From Verrucomicrobiota bacterium (GTDB taxonomy: Bacteria; Verrucomicrobiota; Verrucomicrobiae; Limisphaerales; UBA11358), in NCBI GenBank assembly GCA_014860005.1, contig JACZKP010000066.1, positions 1-64,000 on the forward strand: a DNA stretch of 64,000 nucleotides, in the 5' to 3' direction. Below, piece after piece: positions 1-9,659 of this stretch (the first letter of the stretch is position 1; every line of letters begins with the position of its first letter). The position numbers and the translations under genes are program-made. The notes beneath the pieces were generated by a model. The model was not told the DNA's origin. It worked only from the letters and a program-made list of their open reading frames with translations, and ran no database searches.

Positions 1-58
1 CAGATCGCAGGGCAGAAACATCGGCGTCTGGCGATCCACATTTACAAAACGTGCAGAC

Positions 59-352
59 ATGGCCTTTGGATCCGTACCGCCCCCTTTTTGTTCAAACTAT
101 TTTCAGAAATCTCTTCGCGCTAAGTCCGACAGGCTGCTAGATGAGTCCGGAGCCGTGGTCCAGCTTCGGGCAGGCATGACCGTCACCGCTTTTGACATGG
201 ACGAGGACGATCATGGGGTTCGTGATGACCTCAATGCCACTGGTATCGTCGAACCATCTCCTGATTGGCTCCAATGCAGAGGTTCGCGTTGGGTGCTGAT
301 GGTTGACGAGCATGGAGTCAGACATGAGTCAGAATTACGACGCGACACCTGA
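59..352 (+). CDS. Small conserved-looking hypothetical protein (97 aa)
   Basis: A 97-residue acidic soluble protein with no signal peptide or membrane segment. Its second half, around GIVEPSPDWLQCRGSRWVL and ending in ENGVRHES-like sequence (here DEHGVRHESEL), resembles a short hypothetical protein I associate with Verrucomicrobia, but I cannot name a family. It ends 40 bases before the ATG at 393 of the next gene, on the same strand. Upstream in-frame codons cannot be judged because the window begins only 58 bases earlier. Function unknown; it could also be a chance frame, though composition and the compact C-terminal motif favour a real gene. Confidence 0.5.
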   Translation: MAFGSVPPPFCSNYFQKSLRAKSDRLLDESGAVVQLRAGMTVTAFDMDEDDHGVRDDLNATGIVEPSPDWLQCRGSRWVLMVDEHGVRHESELRRDT

Positions 353-392
353 ACAGAGCACTAGACCGCCGGCCGTAAAGACCAGTAAACCC

Positions 393-3300
393 ATGAAAAC
401 TCCAACCCACCGACAAAGCCGAGCGACCGTCATCGCCACGCTCGCGTTCGCCACACTGGCGTTCACCACCGCGCCCGCAGCCACCCGGGAATCCTGGCAA
501 CAACGCATTGAAGCAGATTGGCTGCTGGCGGAAGAAGTGGCGTTGTTGGGGGGCGTCTCCGAGCCGGTCACGACGCAGGCCGACGCGGCTGGCGGTTGCG
601 ATGGCATCAAGAACGGCGAATGGGGCTTTCACACGGACAACTCGAAGAACCCGTGGTGGCAGGTGGATTTGGGGACGGTGCAGCGCCTCGCGCGCGTCGT
701 GGTCTGGAATCGCACTGCTACTGCGGCGCGCGCGGCGCGCATCAAGGTGTTGCTCTCAGACGACGGCAAGGAGTTTCGGCAGGTGTATCAGCACGACGGT
801 ACGGTGTTTCTTGGATTCAAGGACAACAAGCCGCTGGTCGTAGCGTTGCAAAACGAGTCGGCGCGGTTCGTCCGCGTTGCCCTGCCGGGTATCAGTTACC
901 TTGATCTCGACGAGGTGGAGGTTTTTGGCGAAGCCAACCCAAAGAAGAACCTCGCGCTGAATCGTCCTGCGGATCAGATCAGCGTTTCGCAATGGTCTGT
1001 CTCGCACGAGAAAACGAAGCTGGTGGATTGGGCCAGACGCGCAGAGGAAACGCTGGTGGTGTGCGAGAGACTGGTTGATGAGCTTAACGGTGCGCTCTCC
1101 CTCACCCAAGCCTCCGGCTTTTCCCTCACCCGGCCTGCGGCCACCCTCTCCCGCTCCGAGCGGGCGAGGGGCATCTCCCGCTGGGAGAGGGAGAATCGTT
1201 CGCAGGATTTGGAGAACTCGGAAGTCGGAGGAAGCTCCAGAGACTTACGACAGAATCGAACCGACCGAAAGCTGTTCCCTCTCCCTCAGGGTGAGGGTCA
1301 GGGTGAGGGTGAACGCAACGCATTTGCAACGATCGCCTCGCTCAAACATGAGCTCACGAACCTCCACCCCAACCAATCCGCCCAACCGCTTTTCCTCGAA
1401 GCCCGCCGCCTCCAGCGCCAGCTTGCTTTGGCCAATCCGCTGCTCCGCGACTTCGACACGCTGCTGTTCACCAAGCGCGTGCCCGGCAGCTTCAATCACA
1501 TGTCCGATCAGTATTACGGCTGGTGGTCCAAGCCCGGCGGCGGCATTTACCTGCTGCGCGGCTTCACCAGCGATTCACCGACTGAGCAGTGCATCACGAC
1601 CTCGTTCAAAGAGCCGGGCAGCTTCCTGCGCCCGACGCTTTCCTACGACGGCACGAAAGTCCTGTTCGCCTGGTGCCGGCACTACGAACACCTTGCCGCC
1701 GAACCCAACAAGCTCGACAAAGCGAATGTGCCGGAAGACGCCTTCTATCACCTGTTCGAGATGAACCTCGATGGCTCCGGCCTGCGCCAGCTCACGCGTG
1801 GCAAATACGATGACTTCGACGGGCGCTACCTGCCGGACGGTCGCATCGTGTTTCTCAGCACTCGGCGCGGGCAGGCGTTGCAGGTCGGACGCGAGAGCGC
1901 GGCGCGCACGGTAGCGCGAGCGGATGAGCCGGACAGTTACGTGCGTTGCGGCGGCGGCCCGGAACGGCCAGTGGCGGTTTACACCTTGCACACGATGAAC
2001 GCCGACGGCTCGGACCTTGTCACCATTTCGCCCTTTGAAATGTTCGAATGGACGCCGGACATTGCGCAGGACGGGCGCATCCTTTACTCGCGCTGGGATT
2101 ACATTGACCGCGACAACATGCCGTACATGGGCTTGTGGGCGATCAACCCTGACGGCACGGACGCGCGGATGGTTTTCAAGAATTACACCACAGCGCCGCA
2201 TTGCACTTTTGAAGCGAAACCGATTCCCGGCTCGCACAAAATCGTTTTCACCGGCAGCGCACACCATGCGCAGACGATGGGCAGCCTGGTGTTGCTCGAT
2301 CCCAGCGCCGGCCTTGAAGGCAGCGAACCCATGACGCGCCTCACGCCCGAAGTGGCGTTCCCTGAAATCGAGGGCTGGCCGAAAACTTCCTACGCAAATC
2401 CCTGGCCGTTGAGCGAACGCTTCCATCTCGTGGCCTGGGGCGCGGAGGGATACCTCGTGCAAGGGCGCGACGGCTGGGATCGCTGGCACGCGGTGCAACG
2501 CCCGCGCAATGGTATGGCGCTGTATCTGTACGACGCCGCCACCCGCACCCGCGAAGCGCTCTGGATTGACGAAGAGATTAGTTGCGGCGATCCGATCCCC
2601 GTCCGCCCGCGCGAACGTCCGCCAATCATCGCGAGCCAGCTTGCGGACAGCGCGGCGAAGGAAGGGCGTTTCCTGGTGACTGATGTGTATCGCGGCCTGA
2701 CCGATGTGCAGCGCGGTGAAATCCAATCCCTCCGCATCGTGGCCGTGCCGGCGAAAACGCATCCGACGATGAACTTCCCGAATCTGGGCGTCACACGCGA
2801 CGACCCGGGCAAATGCGTGCTCGGCACCGTGCCCGTCGAGAACGACGGCTCGGCTTACTTCCGCGTGCCAGCGGGCGTGATCGTGTTTTTCCAGGCGCTC
2901 AACGCCCAAGGCGTGGCAGTGCAAACGATGCGCGGCGCGTCCCATGTTCAAGCCGGCCAGACGCTCAGTTGTATTGGTTGCCATGAACCGCGCCAACAAG
3001 CGCCGCCCGCGAAAGTGGCGCTCGCCAGTTTGCGCGAACCGTCGCGGCTGACCGCCGGCCCGGCAGGCTCGTGGCCGTTGCGCTTCGATCATCTTGTGCA
3101 ACCGGTGCTGGACCGCCAGTGCGTGAGTTGTCACAACCCATCGGCCACAAATGCCGTCGCCGCGAAGTTCGATCTCTCGCCCGCAAAGGCTTACGAGACG
3201 CTCGTCGCCTACGGCAAACCGAGCCTGAACGATCAAGTCTGGGCCGCCTATCGTCGCGGCTACTCCATCCCCGGCGATGGCATCGCGCAACGCAGCGCGC

Positions 3301-3515
3301 TGCTGGCCCTGCTCGACGCGCCGGAAGGACATCACGATGTGAACCTCAACGCCGCCGCGCGTGAGCGGTTGCTGACATGGCTTGACACTTACGCGCAGCG
3401 GCTCGGTCATTTCAGCGACGAGCAGGAGCGGGAGTTGATCGAATTGCGTCGCGCCTCGGCCGGTTTGTTGATCGAGCGCCCGTCGAAAGAAACCGCCGCA
3501 ATGGAGCGAAAGTGA
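393..3515 (+). CDS. Secreted discoidin / hydrazine-synthase-alpha-like protein with two CXXCH haem motifs
   Basis: A 1040-aa exported protein. The ATG at 393 is chosen because it begins a typical signal peptide (MKTPTHRQSR, then a hydrophobic stretch ending TTAPAA); in-frame starts at 303, 312 and 324 would bury it. Residues about 45-180 look like a discoidin (F5/8 type C) domain (WWQVDLG, FVRVALPG). Most of the remainder is a TolB/WD40-like propeller of the kind found in hydrazine-synthase alpha-like proteins (repeated MNLDGSG, MNADGSD and INPDGTD blades). Two c-type haem sites follow: CIGCHEP at residues 860-864 and CVSCHNP at 910-914. Family members in Planctomycetes and Verrucomicrobia are periplasmic and of unproven function; hydrazine synthesis is not implied. 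Residues about 235-308 are encoded by an inserted palindromic repeat between the discoidin and propeller parts. Confidence 0.8.
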   Translation: MKTPTHRQSRATVIATLAFATLAFTTAPAATRESWQQRIEADWLLAEEVALLGGVSEPVTTQADAAGGCDGIKNGEWGFHTDNSKNPWWQVDLGTVQRLARVVVWNRTATAARAARIKVLLSDDGKEFRQVYQHDGTVFLGFKDNKPLVVALQNESARFVRVALPGISYLDLDEVEVFGEANPKKNLALNRPADQISVSQWSVSHEKTKLVDWARRAEETLVVCERLVDELNGALSLTQASGFSLTRPAATLSRSERARGISRWERENRSQDLENSEVGGSSRDLRQNRTDRKLFPLPQGEGQGEGERNAFATIASLKHELTNLHPNQSAQPLFLEARRLQRQLALANPLLRDFDTLLFTKRVPGSFNHMSDQYYGWWSKPGGGIYLLRGFTSDSPTEQCITTSFKEPGSFLRPTLSYDGTKVLFAWCRHYEHLAAEPNKLDKANVPEDAFYHLFEMNLDGSGLRQLTRGKYDDFDGRYLPDGRIVFLSTRRGQALQVGRESAARTVARADEPDSYVRCGGGPERPVAVYTLHTMNADGSDLVTISPFEMFEWTPDIAQDGRILYSRWDYIDRDNMPYMGLWAINPDGTDARMVFKNYTTAPHCTFEAKPIPGSHKIVFTGSAHHAQTMGSLVLLDPSAGLEGSEPMTRLTPEVAFPEIEGWPKTSYANPWPLSERFHLVAWGAEGYLVQGRDGWDRWHAVQRPRNGMALYLYDAATRTREALWIDEEISCGDPIPVRPRERPPIIASQLADSAAKEGRFLVTDVYRGLTDVQRGEIQSLRIVAVPAKTHPTMNFPNLGVTRDDPGKCVLGTVPVENDGSAYFRVPAGVIVFFQALNAQGVAVQTMRGASHVQAGQTLSCIGCHEPRQQAPPAKVALASLREPSRLTAGPAGSWPLRFDHLVQPVLDRQCVSCHNPSATNAVAAKFDLSPAKAYETLVAYGKPSLNDQVWAAYRRGYSIPGDGIAQRSALLALLDAPEGHHDVNLNAAARERLLTWLDTYAQRLGHFSDEQERELIELRRASAGLLIERPSKETAAMERK
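1094..1314. repeat. Palindromic intergenic-type repeat inserted in frame inside a gene
   Basis: About 220 bases rich in CCCTCTCCC and its complement. The left edge reads CTCTCCCTCACCC and the right edge has three tandem GGGTGAGGGT-type units, so the ends are roughly inverted. An internal GAGCGGGCGAGG/CCCGCTCCGAGCGGG hairpin is visible. In translation it gives low-complexity text (LFPLPQGEGQGEGE) unlike the flanking protein, yet the frame stays open. Such sequences normally lie between genes in this group of bacteria. Confidence 0.7.
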
Positions 3516-3571
3516 ACCGCCATTGAAGCGCACCTTCCCCGCGGTGATGTGATGGGACCAACCGAAGCGGC

Positions 3572-3670
3572 GTCACGCCCGGCAACGGCGGCGCACGCCC
3601 GGGCAACGGGAAGGCCAAACCAGCTTCAACGGTGCGAGTGAAGTCCGCCAGTGCAGGCTTGGGGAGCGTC
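3572..3670. repeat. Direct repeat copy A, upstream of the acetyltransferase gene
   Basis: This stretch begins GTCACGCCCGGCAACGGCGG and matches 4568-4665 over about 99 bases with roughly a dozen mismatches and one single-base indel. It lies in the gap between the cytochrome-like gene and the acetyltransferase. Its complement strand would encode ADFTRTVEAG-like text, matching ADFTRAVEAG in copy B. It may be the remnant of a repeated gene end or a mobile non-coding element. Confidence 0.75.
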
Positions 3671-3753
3671 GCGATGACCTCCAGCTTCGGCAGAGTTCTG
3701 ATTAGTAGAAGTGACTGGATTCCTCCGCGGATTCTGGCGAACGTGAACCAACG

Positions 3754-4323
3754 ATGTTGCCGATGTTGGAAACCGAGCGATTGATGCTCCGAGCCTTGAG
3801 GCGGGAGGATGCGCCAACCATCGCACAACTCGCCGGACGGCGGGAAATCGCCGACACCACGCTTTCGATCCCTCATCCCTATTCCGTGGAGCAGGCCGCG
3901 GAGTGGATTGCAACCCGCACGGCGCAGGAGAATCCCCCCAGGCAAAGCGTCTTTGCCATCACGATCAAGACGGATGGCCAGGTAATCGGCACGATAGGTT
4001 TGCGGGAGGTGGACCCCGAGCATTGCCAGGCCGAAATGGGATTCTGGATTGGGGTGGACTGGTGGGGGAATGGCCTTGCGACGGAAGCCGCGAAGGGGAT
4101 TCTCCGCCACGGATTCGAGGGACTGCGGCTCAACCGGATTTACGCCCATCACATGGTCAGGAATCCAGCGTCCGGGCGCGTGCTGGAGAAGATCGGGATG
4201 AGGCGAGAGGGCCTGCTGCGGCAGCGTTTGCGAAAAGGCAGCGCTTTTGAGGACGTGGTGTTGCTGGCGATCCTCCGCGATGATTGGACGGATCGTTGCC
4301 ATGCAACCACTCCGACGGGGTGA
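3754..4323 (+). CDS. GNAT family N-acetyltransferase (RimJ/RimL type)
   Basis: A 189-aa cytosolic acetyltransferase that would move an acetyl group from acetyl-CoA to an amino group; the acceptor is unknown. It opens with the typical LETERLMLRAL strand, has the core segment GTIGLREVDPEH and AEMGFWIG, followed by the acetyl-CoA-binding turn WWGNGLATEAAKGI, then the NPASGRVLEKIGM helix diagnostic of the RimJ/RimL (Acetyltransf_3) group. Length fits the family. ATG 3763 (MLETERL) is an equally plausible start. The gene stands alone between two copies of a ~100-bp direct repeat, so it may have arrived or been moved as a cassette. Confidence 0.88.
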   Translation: MLPMLETERLMLRALRREDAPTIAQLAGRREIADTTLSIPHPYSVEQAAEWIATRTAQENPPRQSVFAITIKTDGQVIGTIGLREVDPEHCQAEMGFWIGVDWWGNGLATEAAKGILRHGFEGLRLNRIYAHHMVRNPASGRVLEKIGMRREGLLRQRLRKGSAFEDVVLLAILRDDWTDRCHATTPTG

Positions 4324-5098
4324 AGCACATGAATGGCCGGGTGAAATTGGGGCACGGCAGCGAGGAGCAGCAGCGGGCCGTCAGGGAATGGGCTGACAAC
4401 TTCATGCCCGAAGTGGTGACGAGCTTGCCGCGTCTGAGGGCTCGGAGAAGCCAGACACCGTGATTACCTTTCTGTTGTCGAACGCACGGTCGAGGGCAGC
4501 ACCGATGCGGTTACCATCGTTCACCGAATGCCGACGTTCTCAATTCTTCAGAACGGTTCCGACGCAAGTCACGCCCGGCAACGGCGGCGCACGCGCGGGC
4601 AACGGGAAGGCCGTCCAGCTTCAACGGCGCGGGTAAAGTCCGCCAGTTCAAGCTTGGCGAGCGTCACGTTATTGCGACCATTGAACCGATGCACAGTCAT
4701 CAACTCGTCGTGCATTCGCCACCTTCGGCGAGTGATTCCAGCGCCCTCTGGAAGCGCAACGTGCTGGATGATTTGTTGATCCAGGGTCACGCGCTCGCTT
4801 GTGGCGATCTGCTTGGCCTGGGCGTAATCAAGGAATCAAATCCGATCAGCGAAAGCGCTATGATCGAATTAATGCTTTCCCGCTTCGGTGAAGGCTCATT
4901 CGGAAACTGTCCAGAAACTACTTCTCATTGGAACGCGGCTGTTCGTTACGCACAGAGGGGATGTAGCGCACGCAAGTGAGGCCGTGCTTCTTGGGGAGCT
5001 TCGACCTTCAGCATGGACGGACGCGTGGTTTACCAAGCGACGAAGTTAAGCTTGCCGCGCGTCCCGGCCATCGGTTCAATTCCGTCACCAACCCAACC
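4324..5098. other. 775-bp gap: repeat copy B and gene debris
   Basis: No convincing intact gene. It holds repeat copy B (4568-4665). On the minus strand, about 4690-4830 reads YAQAKQIATSERVTLDQQII, which resembles the helix pattern of a ribbon-helix-helix antitoxin N-terminus but runs into unrelated sequence. A 44-codon plus-strand frame at 4329-4463 (MNGRVKLGHGSEEQQRAV) is also present and may be a truncated gene. I read the stretch as a graveyard of small accessory genes. Confidence 0.4.
4568..4665. repeat. Direct repeat copy B, downstream of the acetyltransferase gene
   Basis: Second copy of the ~99-bp repeat at 3572-3670, in the same orientation and 996 bases downstream. The first 27 bases are identical apart from one change, and the later half is more diverged. 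On the minus strand it encodes LAKLELADFTRAVEAG, continuing from the RFNGRNNVT reading frame on its right, so this copy may be the less damaged one. Confidence 0.75.
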
Positions 5099-6550
5099 AT
5101 GAAACCGATTCTCGACGCCGAGAGTTCAATCGCCCCTCCACCCGTCTGGCAACCGGTCTTGCTCGCCGCGCTTGCGGGTGGCATGGCGTGGGGCATCCGC
5201 GGGCAATACGGTCACGAAACCGGAGCCATGATCGCCGGATTGCTGGTGAGTCTGGTGCTGGTTTTCCTGTTCTGCCCGCAAGCCGCCTTGCTGCCGGCGG
5301 CGCGCGCGGTGGCCATGGGAACCATTGCCATGGGTTTCGGCGGCACGATGACCTACGGCCAGACCATCGGCCTGACGCAGAATGTGGCGTTGATTGGCAA
5401 TTGGGACGCGTGGCGCTGGGGCATGGTGGGGTTGGCCCTCAAGGGAGGCATTTGGATTGGGTTCGCCGGTCTGTTTTTAGGAATGGGCCTGGGCGGCGTT
5501 CGCTATCGTGCGCGCGAAATCCTGCTGCTGATGTTGGGCATGCTTGCGCTGTACGCAGTGGGGGTGTGGCTGCTGAACCGGCCTCACGATCCGGCCAACA
5601 AACTCCTGCCGAGCATCTATTTCTCTGCGGATTGGCACTGGCAGCCGGACGCCACGGCCAGTGAACTCAAGCCGCGACGTGAGCATTGGGGCGGACTGCT
5701 GTGTGCCCTGATCGGCGCGTGGGTCTGGGCGGGCTGGATTCGTCGCGATCCGCTCGCCCGCAAGCTGGCCCTTTGGGGCATGATTGGCGGGCTGGGTTTT
5801 CCCATCGGCCAGTCATTGCAGGCGTTCCATGCTTGGAATCGCGAACTCTTCCAGTCCGGCGTCTGGGCACAAATCGCGCCGCTGATGAACTGGTGGAACT
5901 GGATGGAAACCATCTTCGGCGCGGTGATGGGGGCGTGCTTGGGTTTGGGTTTGTGGCTCAACCGGGAACAGATCAGCCCGCTAAACGAGGCGCAGTCGCC
6001 GACGCTCAAGCCAGCGATCGAATGGCTGCTGTTGGCAGTGCATCTGCCGCTGCTGTTGCTCACGGAATTCGCCGCAGTTCGCGCCGTGGATATGTTTTAC
6101 GACCTGGGATTGTGGTTGGGATTGATTCCCATGGTGGCGGTGGCGGGCGGTCGCTGGTGGCCGTTTCTGGTCGTGTTTCCCGTGACGTTGTTGCCCATTG
6201 CGGGCAAGACCATCCGCAGTCTTGTGTATGAGGCGCAGGCGCTGAATCCGGCGGTGGGCTGGGTGCTTTACGGCGTGTTGCCGGTCCTGTTGACCGCGGC
6301 CGCCACGGTATGGTGCGTGACTCGGCTGCACGGAGGGCTGAGTGGCCGGTCCTTCGCGCGGTGGGCGCTGTTGCTCAACGCGTGGCTTTACTTTGGATTG
6401 AACTACGCGTTCTTCCGTTTCCCGTGGCCTTGGGAGATGTGGACCGCGCGCACACCCAATGCAGTGGCATTTGCAGTTTGTGTGCTGGGTTTGACGATTG
6501 CCTGCCTGGTGCTTGGTCGGCGTCGCAAAGAAAGTCAGGTGCGCCAGTAA
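5099..6550 (+). CDS. Polytopic inner-membrane protein of unknown function (483 aa)
   Basis: A 483-aa protein with roughly ten to twelve hydrophobic helices. The ATG at 5099 (MKPILDAESS) is preferred over the longer open frame from 4976, whose extra 41 residues are polar and non-conserved-looking. Notable features are a Gly-rich first pair of helices (MAWGIRGQYGHETGAMIAG), a second GTMTYGQTIG segment with conserved-looking polar residues inside the membrane, and aromatic-rich loops (WWNWMET). It resembles a hypothetical membrane family I associate with planctomycetes and verrucomicrobia; no transporter motif is recognised. It is flanked by about 260 bases of unassigned sequence before the next gene. 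Confidence 0.75.
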   Translation: MKPILDAESSIAPPPVWQPVLLAALAGGMAWGIRGQYGHETGAMIAGLLVSLVLVFLFCPQAALLPAARAVAMGTIAMGFGGTMTYGQTIGLTQNVALIGNWDAWRWGMVGLALKGGIWIGFAGLFLGMGLGGVRYRAREILLLMLGMLALYAVGVWLLNRPHDPANKLLPSIYFSADWHWQPDATASELKPRREHWGGLLCALIGAWVWAGWIRRDPLARKLALWGMIGGLGFPIGQSLQAFHAWNRELFQSGVWAQIAPLMNWWNWMETIFGAVMGACLGLGLWLNREQISPLNEAQSPTLKPAIEWLLLAVHLPLLLLTEFAAVRAVDMFYDLGLWLGLIPMVAVAGGRWWPFLVVFPVTLLPIAGKTIRSLVYEAQALNPAVGWVLYGVLPVLLTAAATVWCVTRLHGGLSGRSFARWALLLNAWLYFGLNYAFFRFPWPWEMWTARTPNAVAFAVCVLGLTIACLVLGRRRKESQVRQ

Positions 6551-6809
6551 TGCCCCTGTCCTTGTGGGTTGGGATAGGCTGCGACTTGGAACGCTATTCT
6601 TGGCCGGGAGGACCGTTTCGGAACTGACCAATCGGTTTGGCATTCCCGGTGAAGCAGTTCAGTTTGACGAAAACGTGCCAGCTCTGATGTTTTCGTTTCA
6701 CCAGGCACAACTGAAGTTGTGAAGTTTCGCAGACCAGCCCGAATTTCCCCGCTGATTCCACGTTGTCAGCAGGCGCGTGCCCGCCTAAGCTCAGCCTCGC
6801 GCAACGAGC

Positions 6810-9644
6810 ATGACGCCCACGCAACAACACGCCGCACTCGCGGCGGCGCAGTGTCCGATTGCCTTGGACAATCTGACGCGCCAGCTCTATGCGACCGATG
6901 CGTCGCATTATCAGATTGAGCCGCTGGCGGTCGCGTTTCCCCGCACGCCCCGTGAAGCCAGCGCGATCATCCAGGCGGCGGTGCAGGCCGGGGTGTCCAT
7001 CATCCCGCGCGGTGCGGGCACGGGTTTGGTCGGCGGCGCCATCGGCGAGGGTCTGGTCATAGATTTTTCGCGGCACAACCGCCAGATCACGAACTTTGAT
7101 CCCGAACGTCGCACGGTGCGCGTCGGCGCCGGCGTGGTGCTGGATCAACTCAACCAGCTTCTGCGGCACGAAGGATTGTGTTTTGGCCCGGACGTGGCGA
7201 CCAGTTCGCGCGCCACCCTCGGGGGCATGATCGCCAACAACTCCTCGGGGGCGCGCACGCCGATTTACGGCACCACGGCGGACCACGTCAACGAACTGGA
7301 AATCCTTTTGGGCGACGGGCGGGTCCTGCGCGTGGGCCCAGGCCATGACACGCTGCCCAAACAGCGGGAGTTGATCGGAAACATGGCGATGTTCAACAGC
7401 TTGGAAATCGCGCAGGAATTTCCGCCGGGTTTGCTCAAACGCTGGCCGGGTTATGCCCTGGATCGCGCCGTGCGCGAGCCGGAGAATCTGATCCATGTGC
7501 TCGCGGGCAGTGAGGGCACGCTGGCGGCGATTCTCTCCGCGGAACTAAAGCTCGTGCCCACGCCGGATGAACTGGGCTTGGGGTTGATCTTCTTCGATTC
7601 AATTGCGGAAGCGATGCAGGCGACAGTGGAGTTGCTGGATTTGAAGCCTGCGGCCATCGAGCACATTGATCGAGTGATACTTGATCAGACGCGCGGCCAG
7701 CGGGAATTTGCCGACGCGCGCGATTTGCTCGAACTCGACACGCAGCCCTGCGAATCGCTGTTGATCGTGGAGTTCTATGACAACGTCGAGGACAAACTCG
7801 CCGCAATGGAGCGCAAGCCGTTGGGTCGCCGAAAGCAAATCATGCACACGCTGGCCGAGATCAACCTGGTGTGGGCGTTGCGCAAGTCGGGGCTTTCGCT
7901 GCTGACCGGTTGCAGGGGCGACGCCAAGCCGGTCACGTGCATCGAAGATGCGGCAGTGCGGCCCAGGGATTTGCCGGCGTATTATGCCGGGCTGCAATCC
8001 TTGATGGCGCGGCTGGGTTTGCGGGCGTCATTTTATGGCCACGCCGCCGCCGGGCTGTTGCATGTGCGTCCGGTGCTGGATTTACATACGGCGGAAGGCG
8101 TGAAGAAGTTCCGACAAATTTCGGAAGAAGTCGCCGCGCTGGTGCGGCAGTTCAAAGGCTCGCTCTCCGCCGAGCACGGGGTGGGGATCGCGCGCACGGA
8201 ATTTCTGAAGGACCAGGTGGGCGAACAGCTTCACGGACTCATGCGCGAGATCAAGAAATCGTTCGATCCGCACAATGTCTTCAATCCGGGCAAGTTGATT
8301 GACGATGGCCGCTACAAACTTGACACCGATTTGCGCTTTGGCGCCGGCTACGCGTTGAAGCTCCCGTTCGAGCCGGTGCTGGCGTTTGCGGCCAAGGACG
8401 AGTCGTTCACGCGTAATCTGGAGCAGTGCAATGGCTGCGGCGGTTGCCGGAAGAGCGCGCCGACCATGTGCCCCACGTTCGTGGCGACGGGCGAGGAAAT
8501 CATGTCCACCCGGGGCCGCGCGAACATGATTCGCGCCGCGCTGGAGCAACGCAGTATCAAAGGCGGGGATCCGTTGCGCGCGGCGGAACTCGAAGAGGCG
8601 TTGAGCACCTGTCTTTCGTGCAAAGCCTGCACCACCGAGTGTCCATCCAATGTGAACCTGGCGTTGCTGAAAGCGGAGTTGCTCTACGCTCGTATCCGCC
8701 GCGATGGTCTGACGTTCAACCAGCGTTTGTTCAGTTCGGTGGATTTGCTGGGCCGGCTGGGTTGCGTGCTGCCGCGCGTCGCGAATCTGATGCTCGATTT
8801 CGGCTTGCTGCGGAAACTGGCGGCCACGTTCACAGGCATTTCTGCCGAGCGTCCGCTGCCGCATTATGCGCGTGAGCGGTTCGACCGCTGGTTCGCCCGG
8901 CATCAACGAACGCACCCGCTGACGCGCGGCCGGGTTATTCTCTGGGATGACACGTTTGTCCGTTACCACGAGCCGCACATCGGCATTGCGGCGGTGAAAT
9001 TATTGGAGACGGCCGGCTTTGAGGTTGTGCTGCCGCAGGGCCGCCAGTGCTGCGGCCGGCCGGCGTTCAGCCAGGGAAACCTCGGCGAAGTGATGCGTCT
9101 GGGCCGGCATAATCTCGCTTTGCTGGCGGACGATGAAGACAATGCGCCAATCATCTTTCTGGAGCCGTCGTGTTTCTCGATGTTTCTTGAGGATTACCGG
9201 GAACTGAAGCTGCCCGACGCCGAGCGCATTGCCAGCCGCTGTTTTCTGGTCGGACAATTCCTGGATGAACTGCTGCGACGCGAGCCGGACACCCTGCGTT
9301 TCAGAGCCAAGCCGGCGAATGTTGCCATTCACGTTCATTGTCACGCCAAGGCACTCACGAATCCGTCTTACACGCACCGGCTGGCAGCGCGGTTGCCGGA
9401 GCGCAAGGTGACTTATCTCGACAGCGGTTGCTGCGGCATGGCCGGGGCCTTCGGTATGTTGGAGTCAAAATACGAACTGTCGCTTCAGGTGGCGAAGCCG
9501 TTGATTGATAAAATCCGCGCGCAACCATTTGGCACTGTCGTTGTCGCGTCCGGCACGAGTTGCCGTCATCAAATTGATCACCTCGCGCCGGTGCGGGCCA
9601 GGCATTTGGTGGAGGTGCTGGCGGAGGCGTTGGAAGAAGGCTGA
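6810..9644 (+). CDS. FAD-linked oxidase fused to Fe-S subunit (GlcD/GlcF-like, D-lactate or glycolate dehydrogenase)
   Basis: A 944-aa cytoplasmic oxidoreductase expected to oxidise a 2-hydroxy acid such as D-lactate or glycolate and pass electrons to a quinone or cytochrome. Residues about 35-500 are a PCMH-type FAD-binding domain (PRGAGTGLVGGAIG, ATLGGMIANNSSG) and FAD-oxidase C domain (SAEHGVGIARTEFL). Two ferredoxin motifs follow, CNGCGGCRKSAPTMCP at 540-555 and CLSCKACTTECP at 601-612, then a CCG-domain tail with QCCGRPAFSQG and DSGCCGMAGAFG. The fused order and length match the family. It stands alone, followed by a hairpin at 9660-9729 that separates it from the convergent TatD gene. 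The true substrate cannot be read from the sequence. Confidence 0.9.
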   Translation: MTPTQQHAALAAAQCPIALDNLTRQLYATDASHYQIEPLAVAFPRTPREASAIIQAAVQAGVSIIPRGAGTGLVGGAIGEGLVIDFSRHNRQITNFDPERRTVRVGAGVVLDQLNQLLRHEGLCFGPDVATSSRATLGGMIANNSSGARTPIYGTTADHVNELEILLGDGRVLRVGPGHDTLPKQRELIGNMAMFNSLEIAQEFPPGLLKRWPGYALDRAVREPENLIHVLAGSEGTLAAILSAELKLVPTPDELGLGLIFFDSIAEAMQATVELLDLKPAAIEHIDRVILDQTRGQREFADARDLLELDTQPCESLLIVEFYDNVEDKLAAMERKPLGRRKQIMHTLAEINLVWALRKSGLSLLTGCRGDAKPVTCIEDAAVRPRDLPAYYAGLQSLMARLGLRASFYGHAAAGLLHVRPVLDLHTAEGVKKFRQISEEVAALVRQFKGSLSAEHGVGIARTEFLKDQVGEQLHGLMREIKKSFDPHNVFNPGKLIDDGRYKLDTDLRFGAGYALKLPFEPVLAFAAKDESFTRNLEQCNGCGGCRKSAPTMCPTFVATGEEIMSTRGRANMIRAALEQRSIKGGDPLRAAELEEALSTCLSCKACTTECPSNVNLALLKAELLYARIRRDGLTFNQRLFSSVDLLGRLGCVLPRVANLMLDFGLLRKLAATFTGISAERPLPHYARERFDRWFARHQRTHPLTRGRVILWDDTFVRYHEPHIGIAAVKLLETAGFEVVLPQGRQCCGRPAFSQGNLGEVMRLGRHNLALLADDEDNAPIIFLEPSCFSMFLEDYRELKLPDAERIASRCFLVGQFLDELLRREPDTLRFRAKPANVAIHVHCHAKALTNPSYTHRLAARLPERKVTYLDSGCCGMAGAFGMLESKYELSLQVAKPLIDKIRAQPFGTVVVASGTSCRHQIDHLAPVRARHLVEVLAEALEEG

Positions 9645-9659
9645 ATCACCAAAGGACCC

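Noticed and set aside
1575..3533. Long minus-strand open frame (652 codons) opposite the cytochrome-like gene
   Set aside because: It mirrors the codon bias of the real plus-strand gene, has no domain text or start context, and the plus strand shows haem motifs and propeller repeats.
4329..4463. 44-codon frame after the acetyltransferase
   Set aside because: Too short and without a family; noted only as possible gene debris in the gap.
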